DNA from: Conus ventricosus
Taxonomy: Eukaryota > Mollusca > Gastropoda > Neogastropoda > Conidae
Assembly (NCBI GenBank): GCA_018398815.1
Contig: CM031614.1
Span: forward strand, 47,593,681 to 47,657,680
DNA: 64,000 nt
Direction: 5' to 3'
Shown here piece after piece: positions 9,901-22,985 of this stretch. Made by a program: the position numbers and the translations under genes. The notes under the pieces are model-generated. The model was given only the letters and a program-made list of their open reading frames with translations, did no database searches and was not told the DNA's origin. Position 1 is the first letter of the stretch; every line of letters begins with the position of its first letter.

Positions 9901-12599
9901 ACTCTTTCCTTTGGTCACCTGTACAGTGTCAGCATTACATTTAGTTCTGTTCACATTTTCAATGTCAGTAACTCACTTTCCATCTGAACCATATCAGCAA
10001 CACACTTCTCTCTGTTCATCTGTGCAGTTAAAGTAACACGCTTCCCTTTGTTCACCTGTACATTGTCAGCAACAAACTTCCTTCTGTTCACCTGTACATT
10101 GTCAGCAACAAATTTCCTTCTGTAAACCTGTACATTGTCAGCAACAAACTTCCTTCTGTTCACCTGTACGTTGTCAGCAACAAACTTCCTTCTGTTCACC
10201 TATACATTGTCAGCAACAAACTTCCTTCTGTTCACCTGTACATTGTCAGCAACAAACTTCCTTCTGTTCATCTGTACATTGTCAGCAACAAACTTCCTTC
10301 TGTTCACCTGTACATTGTCAGCACCAAACTTCCTTCTGTTCACCTGTACGTTGTCAGCAACAAACTTCCTTCGTTCACCTGTACATTGTCAGCAACAAAC
10401 TTCCTTTTGTAAACCTGTACATTGTCAGCACCAAACTTCCTTCTGTTCACCTGTACATTGTCACAACAAACTTCCTTCTGTTCACCTGTACATTGTCAGC
10501 AACAAACTTCCTTCTGTTCATCTGTACATTGTCAGCAACAAACTTCCTTCTGTTCACCTGTACATTGTCAGCAACAAACTTCCTTCTGTTCACCTGTACG
10601 TTTTCAGCAACAAACTTCCTTCTGTTCACCTGTACATTGCCCAGCAACAAACTTCCTTTTGTAAACCTGTACATTGTCAGCACCAAACTTCCTTCTTTTT
10701 CACCTGTAACATTGTCAGCAACAAACTTCCTTCTGTTCACCTGTACATTGTCAGCAACAAACTTCCTTCTGTTTCACCTGTACATTGTCAGCACCAAACT
10801 TCCTTCTGTTCACCTGTACATTGTCAGCAACAAACTTCCTTCTGTCATTCACCTGTACATTGTCAGCACCAAACTTCCTTCTGTTCACCTGTACATTTTT
10901 CAGCAACAAAGATGTTCAACAACTAATCCCTGTTCATCTATTCATGCTACAACAAACTTACCCTTGTTCACCCTGTACAGTGTCAGCAACACATTGCCCT
11001 TTGCTAACCTGTACAGTGTCAGCAACACATTGCCCTTTGCTAACCTGTACAGTGTCAGCAACACATTACCCTTTTCTAACCTGTACAGTGTCAGCAACAC
11101 TTTAACCCTTTGCTAACCTGTACAGTGTCAGCAAGACATTGCCCTTTGCTAACCTGTACAGTGTCAGCAACACTTTTACGCTTTGCTAACCTGTACAGTG
11201 TCAGCAACACATTGCCCTTTGCTAACCTGTACAGTGTCAGCAACACATTACCCTTTGCTAACCTGTACAGTGTCAGCAACACATTGCCCTTTGCTAACCT
11301 GTACAGTGTCAGCAACACATTACCCTTGGCTAACCTGTACAGTGTCAACAACACATTGCCCTTTGCTGACCTGTACAGTGTCAGCAACACATTGCCCTTT
11401 GCTAACCTGTACAGTGTCAACAACGCATTCCCCTCTGCTAACCTGTACAGTGTCAGCAACACATTGCCCTTTGCTAACCTGTACAGTGTCAGCAACACAT
11501 TCCCCTCTGCTAACCTGTACAATGTCAACAGCACATACTCTTCTGTCCGCCTGTATAGTGTCAGTAACACATTCCCTTCCGTCCACCTGTACAGTGTCAG
11601 CAACACATTGCCCTTTGCTGACCTGTACAGTGTCAGCAACACATTCCCCTTTGCTAACCTGTACAGTGTCAGCAACACATACCCTTCTGTCCGCCTGTAT
11701 AGTGTCAATAACACATTCCCTTCCGTCCACCTGTACAGTGTTAGCAACACATTCCCCTCTGTTAATATGTACAGTGTCAGCAACACATTCCCCTCTGTTA
11801 ATATGTACAGTGTCAGCAACACATTCCCTTCCATCCACCTGTACAGTGTTAGCAACCTATTCCTCTCTGTTGACCTGTACAGTGTCAGCAACACATTCCC
11901 TTTGTCCACCTGTACAGTGTTAGCAACACATTCCCTTCGTCCACCTGTACAGTGTCAGCAACACATTCCCTATGTCCACCTGTACAGTGTTAGCAACACA
12001 TTCCCTCTGTTAACCTGTACAGTGTTAGAAACACTTTCCCTTCTGTCCACCTGTACAGTGTCAGCAACACATTCCCTTCGTCCACCTGTACAGTGTTAGC
12101 AACACATTCCCTTCGTCCACCTGTACAGTGTCAGCAACACATTCCCTTCGTCCACCTGTACAGTGTTAGCAACACATTCCCTCTGTTAACCTGTACAGTG
12201 TTAGAAACACTTTCCTTCTGTCCACCTGTACAGTGTCAGCAACACATTCCCTCTGTTAACCTGTACAGTGTCAGCAACACATTCCCTCTGTTAACCTGTA
12301 CAGTCCCCTCTGTTAGCCAATACAGTGTCAGCAACACATTCCCTCTGTTAACCAATACAGTGTCAGCAACACATTCCCCTTTGTTCACCTGTACAGTGTG
12401 AGCAACACATTCCACTCTGTTTACCTGTACAGTGTCAGTAACACCTTACCCTTTGTTCACCTGTACAGTGTCAGCAACATATTCCCCTCTGTTCACCTGT
12501 ACAGTGTCGGCAACACATTCCCCTCTGTTCACCTGCACAGTGTCAGCAACACTCTCCATTCTGTTCTTTCTCCTCATGTCAGCAACACAGCTCTGTAGC

Positions 12600-13880
12600 G
12601 TTTCCACCGGCTGCTGACCTCGGCCTGGGCCTGTCCTGGGAGTGAAGTGACGGCGGCACCTACTTGTGGTCCAGATAGCCGCTATCTGCCACCTGCTTCC
12701 CTGTAATGTGTGTCTATCAGCCGCCCACTTACTCCGGTGCCTCTGCCTTCTGTCTCAGCAGGCAGAGCAGCGTGGCAAACGTGGAGCTCCGCGCTCACTG
12801 TTTTCTGTGTGTATGAAGTGCCCACTCCACGTGGATGGTAAAAATGAAGTTTTCTTCATGGCCCTGGCATTTGTGATGAAAAAATGTTCCACAGAATCAC
12901 ATTACGTTACCCACCGGTTATCATCAAATCCCATTGCGGAGTCTCGGCAGCCAGATGAAGGACTGAAAGAGAAATTGGACTTGAAGCAGAGCTTGTTTGT
13001 TTTACAGCGTTGATTCCGCCTAAAATGTAGCAATGCAGTAATCTCCGCGAAAAATCTGAAATCGAAGCATTCTGGACTAACAACATGTAACAATTTTATT
13101 GTTACGCTTGTTGTACACGATGCAATATTTGTTACATTTTTTCGGTCGGAAGGAATGAACACTGTAACAGTTGTGCCATTTTTCGCCGGGTTTGGTGCTT
13201 TTTTTTTTTTCTTCTTTTTTTTTTTTTAACAGCATCCGGACGGTTTATTATTAAGACTGCAATCTTTTGTTGTTGATGGATGACATGTTCCATCTTTCTG
13301 AACGCCACTGAAGTGACCGTCCGCACGAAAGTTTCCTTCATTACATATGTAAAGTAACACTTATTTGATGCATAATGCAACACAGACAATTGAATCTTCC
13401 ACAAACATGTCTTCTTCAGACGCCACAATAGACATACTGACAAATACTACTTCCTCGTGTGACTGTGACGGACATTAAAAACTGTTGGTGCGACCTCCAG
13501 AACAGTGTTTCATCCACTGTTTCAATGTCTGTTGTTGATGACGTCTGAAGGAGACACGTTTGTCGTAGAGTCACTTATTTGTGTTGTAACCTGTGCTGAA
13601 TAAGCTCTGCTTTTCGCTGTGTTTAATGCGCTTATTTGCGTTCTGGCTTTGTCCAGGAAAGTTGAAGACTTTCATTCTTCATCACATGAGAGTGCCTTGC
13701 CGCGCCTCCAACCTCCATGTCTGACTGTTTATCTGTTTGCCTAAGTATTATCCACGGTGACACAGGCACAGTTTTGTAAAATGGTAGAGGTCAAACTTAG
13801 CAGCTGACCCTTCTAAACATTCAACAGATTAAAAAGAAAAAGAAAAAAGGAACCAGCCTTCATGCGCAGCGGGTGATTAG
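12600..13880. other. Unassigned DNA between repeat arrays
   Basis: No gene is recognised. A pyrimidine tract ending in CTCAG near 12760 and a GATGGTAAAAAT near 12834-12845 could be read as splice signals around a roughly 80 bp exon. This is weak and has no coding support. An A/T-rich stretch with a T run lies at about 13200-13228. Confidence 0.4.
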
Positions 13881-13918
13881 CGCCGTGGAGTCGAGATGCA
13901 AGGTCATGGGTTGCAAGG

Positions 13919-14065
13919 CATATCATCACCATCGTCATCATCATATCATCATCATCATCACCACCACCACCACCACCACCACCACCACCGTCAGCATCAT
14001 CATCATCATGATCATCATCATCATCATCATCATCATCGTCGTCGTCGTCGTCGTCGTCATCGTCA
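13919..14065. repeat. Trinucleotide repeat cluster (ATC)n-(ACC)n-(ATC)n-(GTC)n
   Basis: Three different triplets succeed one another. They give poly-His/Ile/Thr or poly-Met/Val frames without any domain context. Confidence 0.95.
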
Positions 14066-14119
14066 TCACAGAATTCATGTCAAACTCCATCATCGGTGTC
14101 GGAAGATTCTTTTCGTACT

Positions 14120-14631
14120 GTCCGTCCGTGGTCAAAATGTGTTCCACTCGCTCCAGACAAAACTACTGGGCTGATCTTTCTGAAAATTTGTAGGTATGTT
14201 CATTATGGGTCACGGATGATGCCCGATGTTTTATTTCACCGTTATGTCCGTTACTAATGACTATAACGGTTTTTCTTCTATATGGAATATCTCAGAAAGT
14301 ACTTGGCCGATCTTTCTGAAAATTTTATAGGTATGTTAATTATTGGTCACGGATGATGCCCGATGTTTTATTTTATCGTTATGTCCGTTACTAACGGCTG
14401 TAACGGCCCATAACGGTTTTTCTTCTTTATGGAATATCTCAGAAAGTACTTGGCCGATCTTTCTGAAAATTTGAAGGTATGTTCATTATGGGTCACAGAT
14501 GATGGCCGATGTTTACAAGAATAGCCGTTACTAACGGCTATAACGGCCCAAAACGGTTTTTCCCCTTTATGGAATATCTCACGCGTATTCAAGATAAGCT
14601 GGGAGAACGTTTATATGCTTTGCATCTTGTT
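14120..14631 (+). mobile_element. Dispersed non-autonomous element with internal tandem repeats, copy A
   Basis: The element begins with GTCCGTCCGTGG and a GTTCCACTCGCTCCAGAC arm. About three units of roughly 130-150 bp follow, each containing GGCCGATCTTTCTGAAAAT, TGGGTCACGGATGATGCC and GTTACTAACGGCTGTAACGG-like words. It closes with CTCACGCGTATTC...TATATGCTTTGCATCTTGTT. The same two arms bound a longer inverted copy at 40408-41670, so these are copies of one element with variable repeat number. A tetranucleotide microsatellite at one end plus core tandem repeats resembles Helitron-like non-autonomous elements described from bivalves. That assignment is an inference. Confidence 0.75.
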
Positions 14632-14737
14632 GTTTGTTTCACGTGATCTTCCGTGAGCAGGTTATCGAGTTTTCATTCTGCATGTCATCAAGGGAGTCAA
14701 AAGATTAATTAAACTTTAAACAGTATGTGCGCTTGCG

Positions 14738-14912
<175 letters not shown>

Positions 14913-15045
14913 GCTTTGAACGTTTGTGTTTCTAGAAATTGAAGTAGCAACTAGAAAGTTCCAGCAAGTTGACATTCGAGCAGTTGTTAGGTTTGAAACA
15001 GTTCCAGTGTTTGACTAACAAGGTTTCTTGTTCCGGATGTTTTAT

Positions 15046-15048
<3 letters not shown>

Positions 15049-15132
<84 letters not shown>

Positions 15133-15156
15133 CTCTCTCCCCCCCCCCCCCCCCCT
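15049..15156. repeat. (CT)n followed by poly-C
   Basis: About 90 bp of CT ends in a run of 17 C at about 15139-15155. Confidence 0.95.
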
Positions 15157-15290
15157 TCCACATCCCGCTCTCTCGCTTGCTTGTTTGCTTTCCTGATCTT
15201 CACCCTCCACTCTTTTTGCTCCCTTTCTCCCCCGCCCTCTTCTCTCTGTCTCTGACTGTCTCTCTGTCTGGCTGGCTGGCTGAACTGGCT

Positions 15291-15291
<1 letters not shown>

Positions 15292-15369
<78 letters not shown>

Positions 15370-15405
15370 GCGCGTGTGTGTGTGTGTGTGTGTGTGTGTG
15401 TATCA

Positions 15406-15476
<71 letters not shown>
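15292..15476. repeat. (GT)n-(GTGC)n-(GT)n-(CT)n compound microsatellite
   Basis: GT, then GCGT tetranucleotides at about 15328-15372, GT again, and CT to about 15475. A further C run lies near 15490-15502. Confidence 0.95.
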
Positions 15477-15478
<2 letters not shown>

Positions 15479-16072
15479 TGCCTGCGCCCTCCCCCCCCCC
15501 CCATCTCTCTCTCCTATCAGCGGCAACTTCTTTCTCTCCATAATTGGAGTCCTGGTATCAAAGGTACAAAGGTGTATCAAATTCACAGTACTGAAATTCC
15601 CGTTCTTCCACACAAAACGTTTTTTTTTTTTTTTAATATAACAAGCAAACCAAAATGTTTCCAGATTGTGTTTGTTCGTTTCTTTTTCACACAGTGAAAA
15701 ACAAACGAGTTTTCTTTTTCACAGTGTAGCAAATGAACAACAAGTTTGATATATTGCATTATTCTCAGTGTAACAAGCAAACACAATGTGTTTAGGTATT
15801 GTTGATTTTCTATTCAATAGGTGAACACAGTACCTTGAGTTTTTTGTCCACAGAGTAACAAGCAAAAGACACTGTGTTGACTTTTCTTCATCATATGATG
15901 TCCAAACATAATGTGTTGAGATTTTTTTCCTAGACAATGTTACAAAAATGCAATGCGTTGAGGCATTTCTTTTTTTCCCCTTTTTATCTTTTTGTCTTTT
16001 TTATTTGTTGATGGGTTGTTGTTTTCACACTATAGCCAGCAAACACATCATGTGTCGGCCTCCTTTCTTTCT

Positions 16073-16219
16073 GCCCCCCCCCCCCCTCTCTCTCTCTCTC
16101 CTCTCTCTCCTTTCTCTCTCTCTCTCCTCTCCCCTCTCTCTCTTTCAGTGGAGAGAAGAGAGAGAGAGAGAGAGAGAGATTGCATGCATGCGTGCGTGCG
16201 TAGGTACGTTCGTACATGC

Positions 16220-16305
<86 letters not shown>

Positions 16306-16318
16306 AGAGAGAGAGAGA

Positions 16319-16375
<57 letters not shown>
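16073..16375. repeat. Compound microsatellite poly-C/(CT)n/(GA)n/(GT)n/(GA)n
   Basis: The succession is a 13-C run, CT, GA, GTGC-like words, (GT)n at about 16223-16302 and (GA)n at 16306-16370. It abuts the 3' tail of the antisense LINE at 16369. Confidence 0.95.
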
Positions 16376-16960
<585 letters not shown>

Positions 16961-16979
16961 AACATCAATTACCGTAGTG

Positions 16980-17746
16980 TAGAGTGGGTTTTGTCTTTTG
17001 TTTTAAATTCTTTTTTGCATGAGAAAAAAATGGATGGATGGAACTAAATACTAAATCGTCTGCAAGCAGTGAAACTGCCTCAGGATCTGCGAACTACATA
17101 TTGACATTTCGTTGAACCATGATGTCAAATTCAGTCCAGTCCACATCAAATCAAAATCGTATTAAAAGGTTTTTTTTTAAAGTGGCGGACATCTCCAAAT
17201 TTGCGAACAAGAGGTATACTGAACAGAGAACGGAACTAAAGGGTCTACTTCCACTACACATCCACAACCACACTTCTGTACCGAACCAAAACGCCAGAAT
17301 CCAAGGGATATACCATCGTCGGAAAAATCATTTTTTTATGTAGACAAGTAAGAGTAGGAAAGAGAGGAAAGGGAGATGGGGAATGGGGGGAGGAGGAAGG
17401 AAAGAAGGCAGGTGAAAGGGAAGGTAGAAATAAGTGCAGGTAAATGACAATTCTGTTGTTACACAAAATGGCTATCCAATGATTTGGACAGGAAAAAGGA
17501 GAGCGCGTAAATGTCAAATTAAAACCAAGCCTGTGGCAGGACATAATCTTTGATAATATTAATGTGTGATTTTTATGCTGATTCTGTCAAACATATGTGT
17601 TATTTGACTTCAACGCCTTCTTTTATTTCATTTTTTCCTATGGAACGTGCGTGTGTGCGTGTGATAGCTATCGTCTGTACGTGTGTGCATGCTAGTGCGT
17701 GCCTGCAGTTGTGTGTTCGTGAATGTATGCGCCAATGCGCGGTCGC

Positions 17747-17750
<4 letters not shown>
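16980..17750. other. Unassigned DNA, purine-rich middle
   Basis: No gene is recognised. A G/A-rich stretch lies at about 17340-17430. A 74-codon frame at 17119-17343 has no recognisable family features. Confidence 0.4.

Positions 17751-17751
<1 letters not shown>

Positions 17752-17818
<67 letters not shown>
17752..17818. repeat. (GT)n microsatellite
   Basis: An almost pure GT run, preceded by GCGCGCACGT-type words. Confidence 0.95.
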
Positions 17819-18605
17819 ACTGTGCGTCTGTGTCTGTGTGGTGCTGTTTTTATGTTTATTTTTGAAAGAGACGAATGCGTCGCACAATGGGCAAATAAAG
17901 AAAGGCTTTGTTACAAGTAATTATCATTCATTTCCGCGTATTGATTTTCACCCGATTAACAAATCTTTTGGATTCCTCTCTGTCGATTTACCTTTGACTG
18001 GCTACAGGAATGAATGACTGCTGTGTTGTAGTTTTGTACATTGTTCTCTTTCTTATTTTTTTTAAAAATTCATCTCCCCCCCCCCCCTTTTTTTTTCGGG
18101 GTGGGAGTGAGGGTGGAGTGGAGGTTTAGGAGGTGGGGAGAGTGGGGGAGGGGGATTAGACAAGCCCAAGCTTTCAAGATCATTTTGGACAGTAGCCTAC
18201 ATTGTTTGGCAAAGGGCCGACCTGACACAATTTACCCCTTGCCTGCTGCTTCTTTGGACATGATTGTCAGTAGCAGACTGTAGCATCCTTGTAAAGGGAC
18301 GAGGTAGACGGATCAGGTAACCAAGTACCGTATCTGTCGTTTTACTCGGCACAGCATGCCTTTATTCAGATATAGAAATGACTGTAAGGTTATACATAAA
18401 ACATAGTTACACTTCATCAAACATATGTGCCCCACTCTGTTCCACAAAGTTGAGCTGACAAGGGGTCATTCCCATGGTCGTGGTGAGATGTTCGCTGTGG
18501 GCATCAAGTCTTAGGATTCTTTATTTTTTGTTGATGCTGATGCTGAAGTGTCACCGTCTTTCTTAATCAGGATGATAGTAGTCTGCTTTGTCCACAACCT
18601 CGTCT

Positions 18606-18607
<2 letters not shown>

Positions 18608-18680
<73 letters not shown>

Positions 18681-18695
18681 TCGTGCGCTCGGGAA

Positions 18696-18752
<57 letters not shown>

Positions 18753-18774
18753 ACACTTGCCCGTGCGCTTGGAT

Positions 18775-18844
<70 letters not shown>

Positions 18845-18884
18845 TTGCTCGTGCGCTCGGGATGCACACACACACACACACACA

Positions 18885-18915
<31 letters not shown>

Positions 18916-18930
18916 CACCAAACACACAAC

Positions 18931-18993
<63 letters not shown>
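18608..18993. repeat. (CA)n array with a recurrent ~20 bp interruption motif
   Basis: CA tracts are broken three times by nearly the same motif, CTTGCTCGTGCGCTCGGGA, at 18677, 18757 and 18844. This gives a higher-order period of about 80-87 bp. The long poly-Thr/His and poly-Cys/Val frames are low-complexity artefacts. Confidence 0.95.
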
Positions 18994-18997
<4 letters not shown>

Positions 18998-18999
18998 TA

Positions 19000-20845
19000 C
19001 ACGCGCGCGAGTAAGAGAAAAAGATGGTGAAAATGATCGAGGGAAATGGGGAAGAGAGAAAGAAGTGCGCAGATACACCAGTATTCTCACACATAAAAGA
19101 AAGAATTGAGCGAAAATACTTACTCTCGCATAAAGTCATACAAACTCACCACACCTCTCAGCCTCCCGTCCTCCTTCCCATCCCCCACTTACGCCACCCC
19201 CACCTCCTCACTCCCCACCAGTACGCTCCCAACTCCAGCCAGTCTCCATTCACGCCCCTGGCGGACGCACGCGCACATATGGAGGGCATGAACCAGCCCC
19301 ACACCTGTGAATGAAGGAGCATTCAGAAAGAGACACAAGTGAATACCAACAGAAAAAAACTACTGGGTTCTCGGGAAACCTCACGGTATGTAGGCCTAAT
19401 GTTGTAAACAGAGCTCAGACTTAAATACTTTCAAAGAGCACTATTTTCTTCTGTCTTACTACACATGTTATTCTGTTCGGTTCTTGTTAAACTGTTGAAT
19501 GACTTGCTGGAGTATTTCTCAGTGACCCCATATAATGTCCCCGTATTGATGAGGCGAGCGGAATAAACAGTACAAACAGTATTCCTGCGCTCTGGGAGTT
19601 CTGTAAATATACTGCCGCTTTTCTCTCACTCGCTTTGACTGACGTTTTTCTTTATTTCACTATTTCACTCTTATGATTTAAAAAAAAAAAACTTTAGCCC
19701 TTTGTTTGACTGTCATTATTGCTCATTCTCTTTTCTTTGCTGTAGAGACTTTTTTTTTAATACGCACTTGCTTTGACTGACTTTTTTACTTTATTTTTTT
19801 TCTTGATTTTTTTTCTTCTTTTGGTTTTTCTCGTAAACTTTCGGCCTGTGTCTTTAATGTCATATTGCTCATTCTCCTATCTTTGCTCTGGAGACTGTTT
19901 CATACTTTTCTCTGAACTCATGGCATGCCAGTTATTTCTATTTCTTTCTTTTTCTTTCTTTCTTTCTTTCTCTTTCTTCTTTCTTATTTTTTCTTTAAAT
20001 CTGGCGACTATATAGTGAGCATTTTAAGTTCACACACTGCCCAGAGCGGACACTAACTGTCCATTCAGCAGTGTCTACTTGCCCTATGACCTTTTACACG
20101 GTTTGTTGTTGTTGTTGTATTGAAATTAGTATTTTTCTTTAACCTACTGTTATGTTGACTGTGCCGAAGTCTTTCAAAATGTCTTTCCAAAGCCGAGCCA
20201 CGTAGTTTTATTGTCACAGTTTCAGAAATGGACCATATGACGATATATGGTGGTGTGAATGTTTTATTTCTGTTCAACTTTCATGTCTTCATCCGATGAT
20301 GATTGGCTTGACAAGTTTATGGAACAGAATGGAAAACTGGTGGAGAACAGAAAATACTGAAAGTAAGAAAAAAAGGAGAAGACGAAAACGAAGAAATAAA
20401 GTTGGTTTCAGGCAGAAAAATAATTATCTGTCTCTCACTTATAGTTTAAAGAATGTTTTCTTCTTTAAATTGTAAGTAACCTGGGCGTCTTTTCAGACGC
20501 AGACTTCATTCTTTTTGACTCCACTCGTGAGAGCAATGTCAGTTGATGTGCATCTGTACACAGATATAGTTGTATACCCCTGTGTGAAAATGCAATCCAT
20601 ACTACTGATAGTCCGGCTGCACGCGAGGGTCATACAAGAGCTCACCTGACTGCGGAGATACTCGCTTCTCAACTCGCACACGCTCCTTTTCAATGGCACA
20701 AGACAGCTGTAACTATCTACATACCTGCGTTACACAGCAACCACTAATTCATTGAAGCCACCCAGAACCATGTTGCAAAAGCGTGTCAAGACCGTATTCA
20801 CTTACGAAGAAACACCCCCTTCAAAGCGCCTCGTAAAATAATAAA
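19000..20845. other. Unassigned DNA
   Basis: T- and TTTC-rich stretches at about 19740-20000 and a short (GTT)n at 20106-20120 are visible. No conserved coding, RNA or transposon feature is recognised. Confidence 0.4.
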
Positions 20846-21175
20846 TTGGTTCATTGGCTTCCCATCCAAGGACGACCTGGTTCACCAAGTCCCTGTAGAA
20901 GAGCGTAATGGTTCCTGTGGCATACCGTTTTTCAACAACACTGTACCTAGGTATCAGGTAGGTTTTTCACTTCATGTCTATGTACCTTCTCGTTCCCTCC
21001 GCTCCAGCGAAGATAAACATAATCTTTCTGCTCCAGGGTGGAAACAGAAAACGGTTCGTCATCACTTTTTCGCTGTCCGGATCGCAGATGTGTGGGATGG
21101 GGTCTCCAGATTTGTCAGGTGTTCTGAATCTCCTCCTTTCAAATCCAGACTTCTTACTAACATACATATATTTTC
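20846..21175 (+). pseudogene. LINE ORF2 C-terminal fragment
   Basis: The fragment starts near a HWLPIQ motif (about 20852-20869), a hallmark just beyond the RT domain of many Jockey/CR1-type LINEs. After a degraded stretch, an open segment from 20979 reads YVPSRSLRSSED followed by a VWDGVSRFVR-type block and FKSRLLT. This corresponds to the usual LRSS...WNSLP...FKxxLKT C-terminal region. It ends at 21175, where a (GT)n tract begins, so the microsatellite could derive from the element's 3' tail. The front half contains a stop and is frameshifted. No RT motifs remain. Confidence 0.75.
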
Positions 21176-21177
21176 CC

Positions 21178-21267
21178 TGTGTGTGTGTGTGTGGTGTGTT
21201 GTGTGTGTGTGTGTGTGTGCGGCGCGCGCGCGCGCGTGTGTGCGTGCACGTGTGTGTATATGTGTGC

Positions 21268-21305
<38 letters not shown>
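21178..21305. repeat. (GT)n-(GA)n compound microsatellite
   Basis: GT with GCGC interruptions, then GA. It abuts the LINE C-terminal fragment. Confidence 0.95.
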
Positions 21306-21308
<3 letters not shown>

Positions 21309-21511
21309 CACTCTTTTCCCCTCCTTTTCGCTCTTCCACATTCAGACTTTGAGACAGATTAATTGTCGTTGACTAGAAGTACAGTGTGCAATGCTGCTCA
21401 GTACTGATTCACAAAATTTAAACTTAAAATCTTGTTATTGTTCATTTCCATTGATCCTTTCAAGATACGGAGCACGGAGAACATCTTTCGAAGTACAACT
21501 GTTCATTCAAC

Positions 21512-21552
21512 GCCCCCCCCCCCCCCCCCCCCCCCCCCCACACACACACATT
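21512..21552. repeat. Poly-C run with short (CA)n
   Basis: About 28 consecutive C, then a short CA run. Confidence 0.95.
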
Positions 21553-21713
21553 AGTAAACCATCGAGTTCGCCCTTTTAGGAAGAAGAAGTCACATTTCCT
21601 GCAAGCGACAGCCCACTTCGCTGTACGAAGAGCTCATCAGGTTTTGCTGCTGGATTCTGATTAGCTGCTGACGAGAAACACTTCCAAATCAGCTCAAGAA
21701 AACTCTTAAAACT

Positions 21714-21796
21714 GGGTAGATCTTATGCGTATATGAAAAGTGCTGGGGAAATGCATATTTCCTGAGCACTGTTTGTAAACTCAGGAAGATCTACCC
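21714..21796. repeat. Nested imperfect palindrome, cruciform-capable
   Basis: The outer arms GGGTAGATCTT (21714-21724) and AAGATCTACCC (21786-21796) are perfect complements. Inside, AGTGCT...GGAAAT-GCAT-ATTTCC...AGCACT (21739-21770) forms a second hairpin. Confidence 0.85.
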
Positions 21797-21798
21797 GA

Positions 21799-21840
<42 letters not shown>

Positions 21841-21863
21841 GTATAGATATTTCCCGGATTTCC

Positions 21864-21957
21864 CGAAACGTTTCATATGATCAGGAGGATCTACTCGAAT
21901 CGGAGAGAATCCGGAAACGTTTCATATGATCAGGAGGATCTACTCGAATCGGAGAAT
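21864..21957. repeat. Tandem duplication, 49 bp period
   Basis: Two copies of AAACGTTTCATATGATCAGG plus AGGATCTACTCGAATCGGAGA start at 21866 and 21915. Confidence 0.95.
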
Positions 21958-22915
21958 TCTCTCCCCTCTCTCTCTCTCCTCATCTCTCTCTCTCTCTCTA
22001 TGTTTTTTGATTTCAGAAAATGTTTCTTGTTTGATTGAACAAAAAATCAGTAAACAATATTTAGTATAGTTAGTTAAGCTTTTATTTAGGAAAAAAAGTG
22101 AAAAGAACAGGTGAGAGAAATTTTCATCCCGTTTAGTCATAGGCTGTATATTTTGAAAAATGTTTAAAATATAACTGGGCCACACTAATTTTTTCAACAA
22201 CAATATTTTAACATGCCATTTCATCGTCAAAGAAAATACAACACAACACAACCGTTCCTTTCAAACAACATATACAGAACTCCGTGTCTACAATTCTGTT
22301 CAGTGTGAACTCGAATCGTGGTCTGCTCTTCAAATCAGTTCATGTGTGACTTTTTCAAATTTACGCCAGGGAAGTAATTGTGAAGAAAGTCATTCCAAGT
22401 TCACTTTTTTTCCATTATAAAATATGCAAGACATGAAATATTAACGTGTTTATAGCTAGAAAGTGTTATTATTCCGGGAAAATATATTACTTCGTGGATA
22501 GTTGTCTATGCAGATCTATGACTTCATTGAGTTCGTGTTCAGAGGAAAGTTTGTAATAATCGTAACAATATTATGAACAGACCGTGGATTTACTTGGAGA
22601 AGAAAAAACTGGTACGGACCAGAAATAGAAGTAGTATCAGCGTTTCCCATGTTGGCCCTAACCCTTCATAATAACGCTGACTAAGCCTGACGTATTTCAG
22701 TCATGTTTCGTAACACTTCATATTGGAAACTTGCTTGTCGCTGGTCTAAAACCAACAGACGCCGGCAAGAATGTCAGCTTTTCAGGGAGAAGAGGAACAC
22801 AAGCAAGCGAGATCGGGGAGTCAGTTTGTTCAATTCTGTTGGTTTTTTTAAATTTTTTTTTTTTTTTCCTCACACCCCTCTCTCTCCTCTCTCTCTGTAT
22901 GCATGATTAGATTGT

Positions 22916-22985
22916 ACCTTGGCCTGAGGAAGCTTTAACAGCGAAAATTTGTTAAAAATACAAGTGTAAGACATGAAAAGATTGA
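22916..22985 (+). mobile_element. Possible Penelope-type terminal remnant
   Basis: CCTGAGGA, a short GCT/AGC stem, GAAA and a TTGTTA-like end, followed by AATACAAGTGTAAG, resemble Penelope terminal sequences. Pairing in stem II is poor and no RT is nearby. Confidence 0.25.

Larger units (their letters stand above)
4740..12600. repeat. Giant 34-36 bp minisatellite, about 200 copies, multiple sub-blocks
   Basis: The core shared by nearly all units is CAGTGTCAGCAACA followed by a pyrimidine-rich half ending in TTCACCTGTA or similar. Blocks differ in unit: about 5.28-5.75 kb is 34 bp (CTCTGATCATCTG), about 5.75-7.6 kb is divergent, 7.6-9.9 kb is 35 bp (ACAGATTCCCCTCTTTTCAC), 10.0-10.9 kb is 36 bp (ACAAACTTCCTTCTGTTCAC), 10.97-11.5 kb is 36 bp (ACACATTGCCCTTTGCTAAC), and 11.5-12.56 kb is 35-36 bp (ACATTCCCTCTGTTAACC). 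The left edge (4.74-5.1 kb) is decayed, as expected for unequal exchange. Open frames up to 329 codons on plus and 272 on minus arise because 36 bp is a multiple of three and the units lack stops. I see no flanking coding domain. Confidence 0.95.

Noticed and set aside
4740..12600. CRISPR array (regular ~35 bp repeats)
   Set aside because: Units are contiguous without unique spacers, the context is eukaryotic and no cas genes are present.
12760..12845. Short internal exon with CTCAG acceptor and GATG|GTAAAA donor
   Set aside because: Signals are weak and isolated, and there is no coding signature between them.
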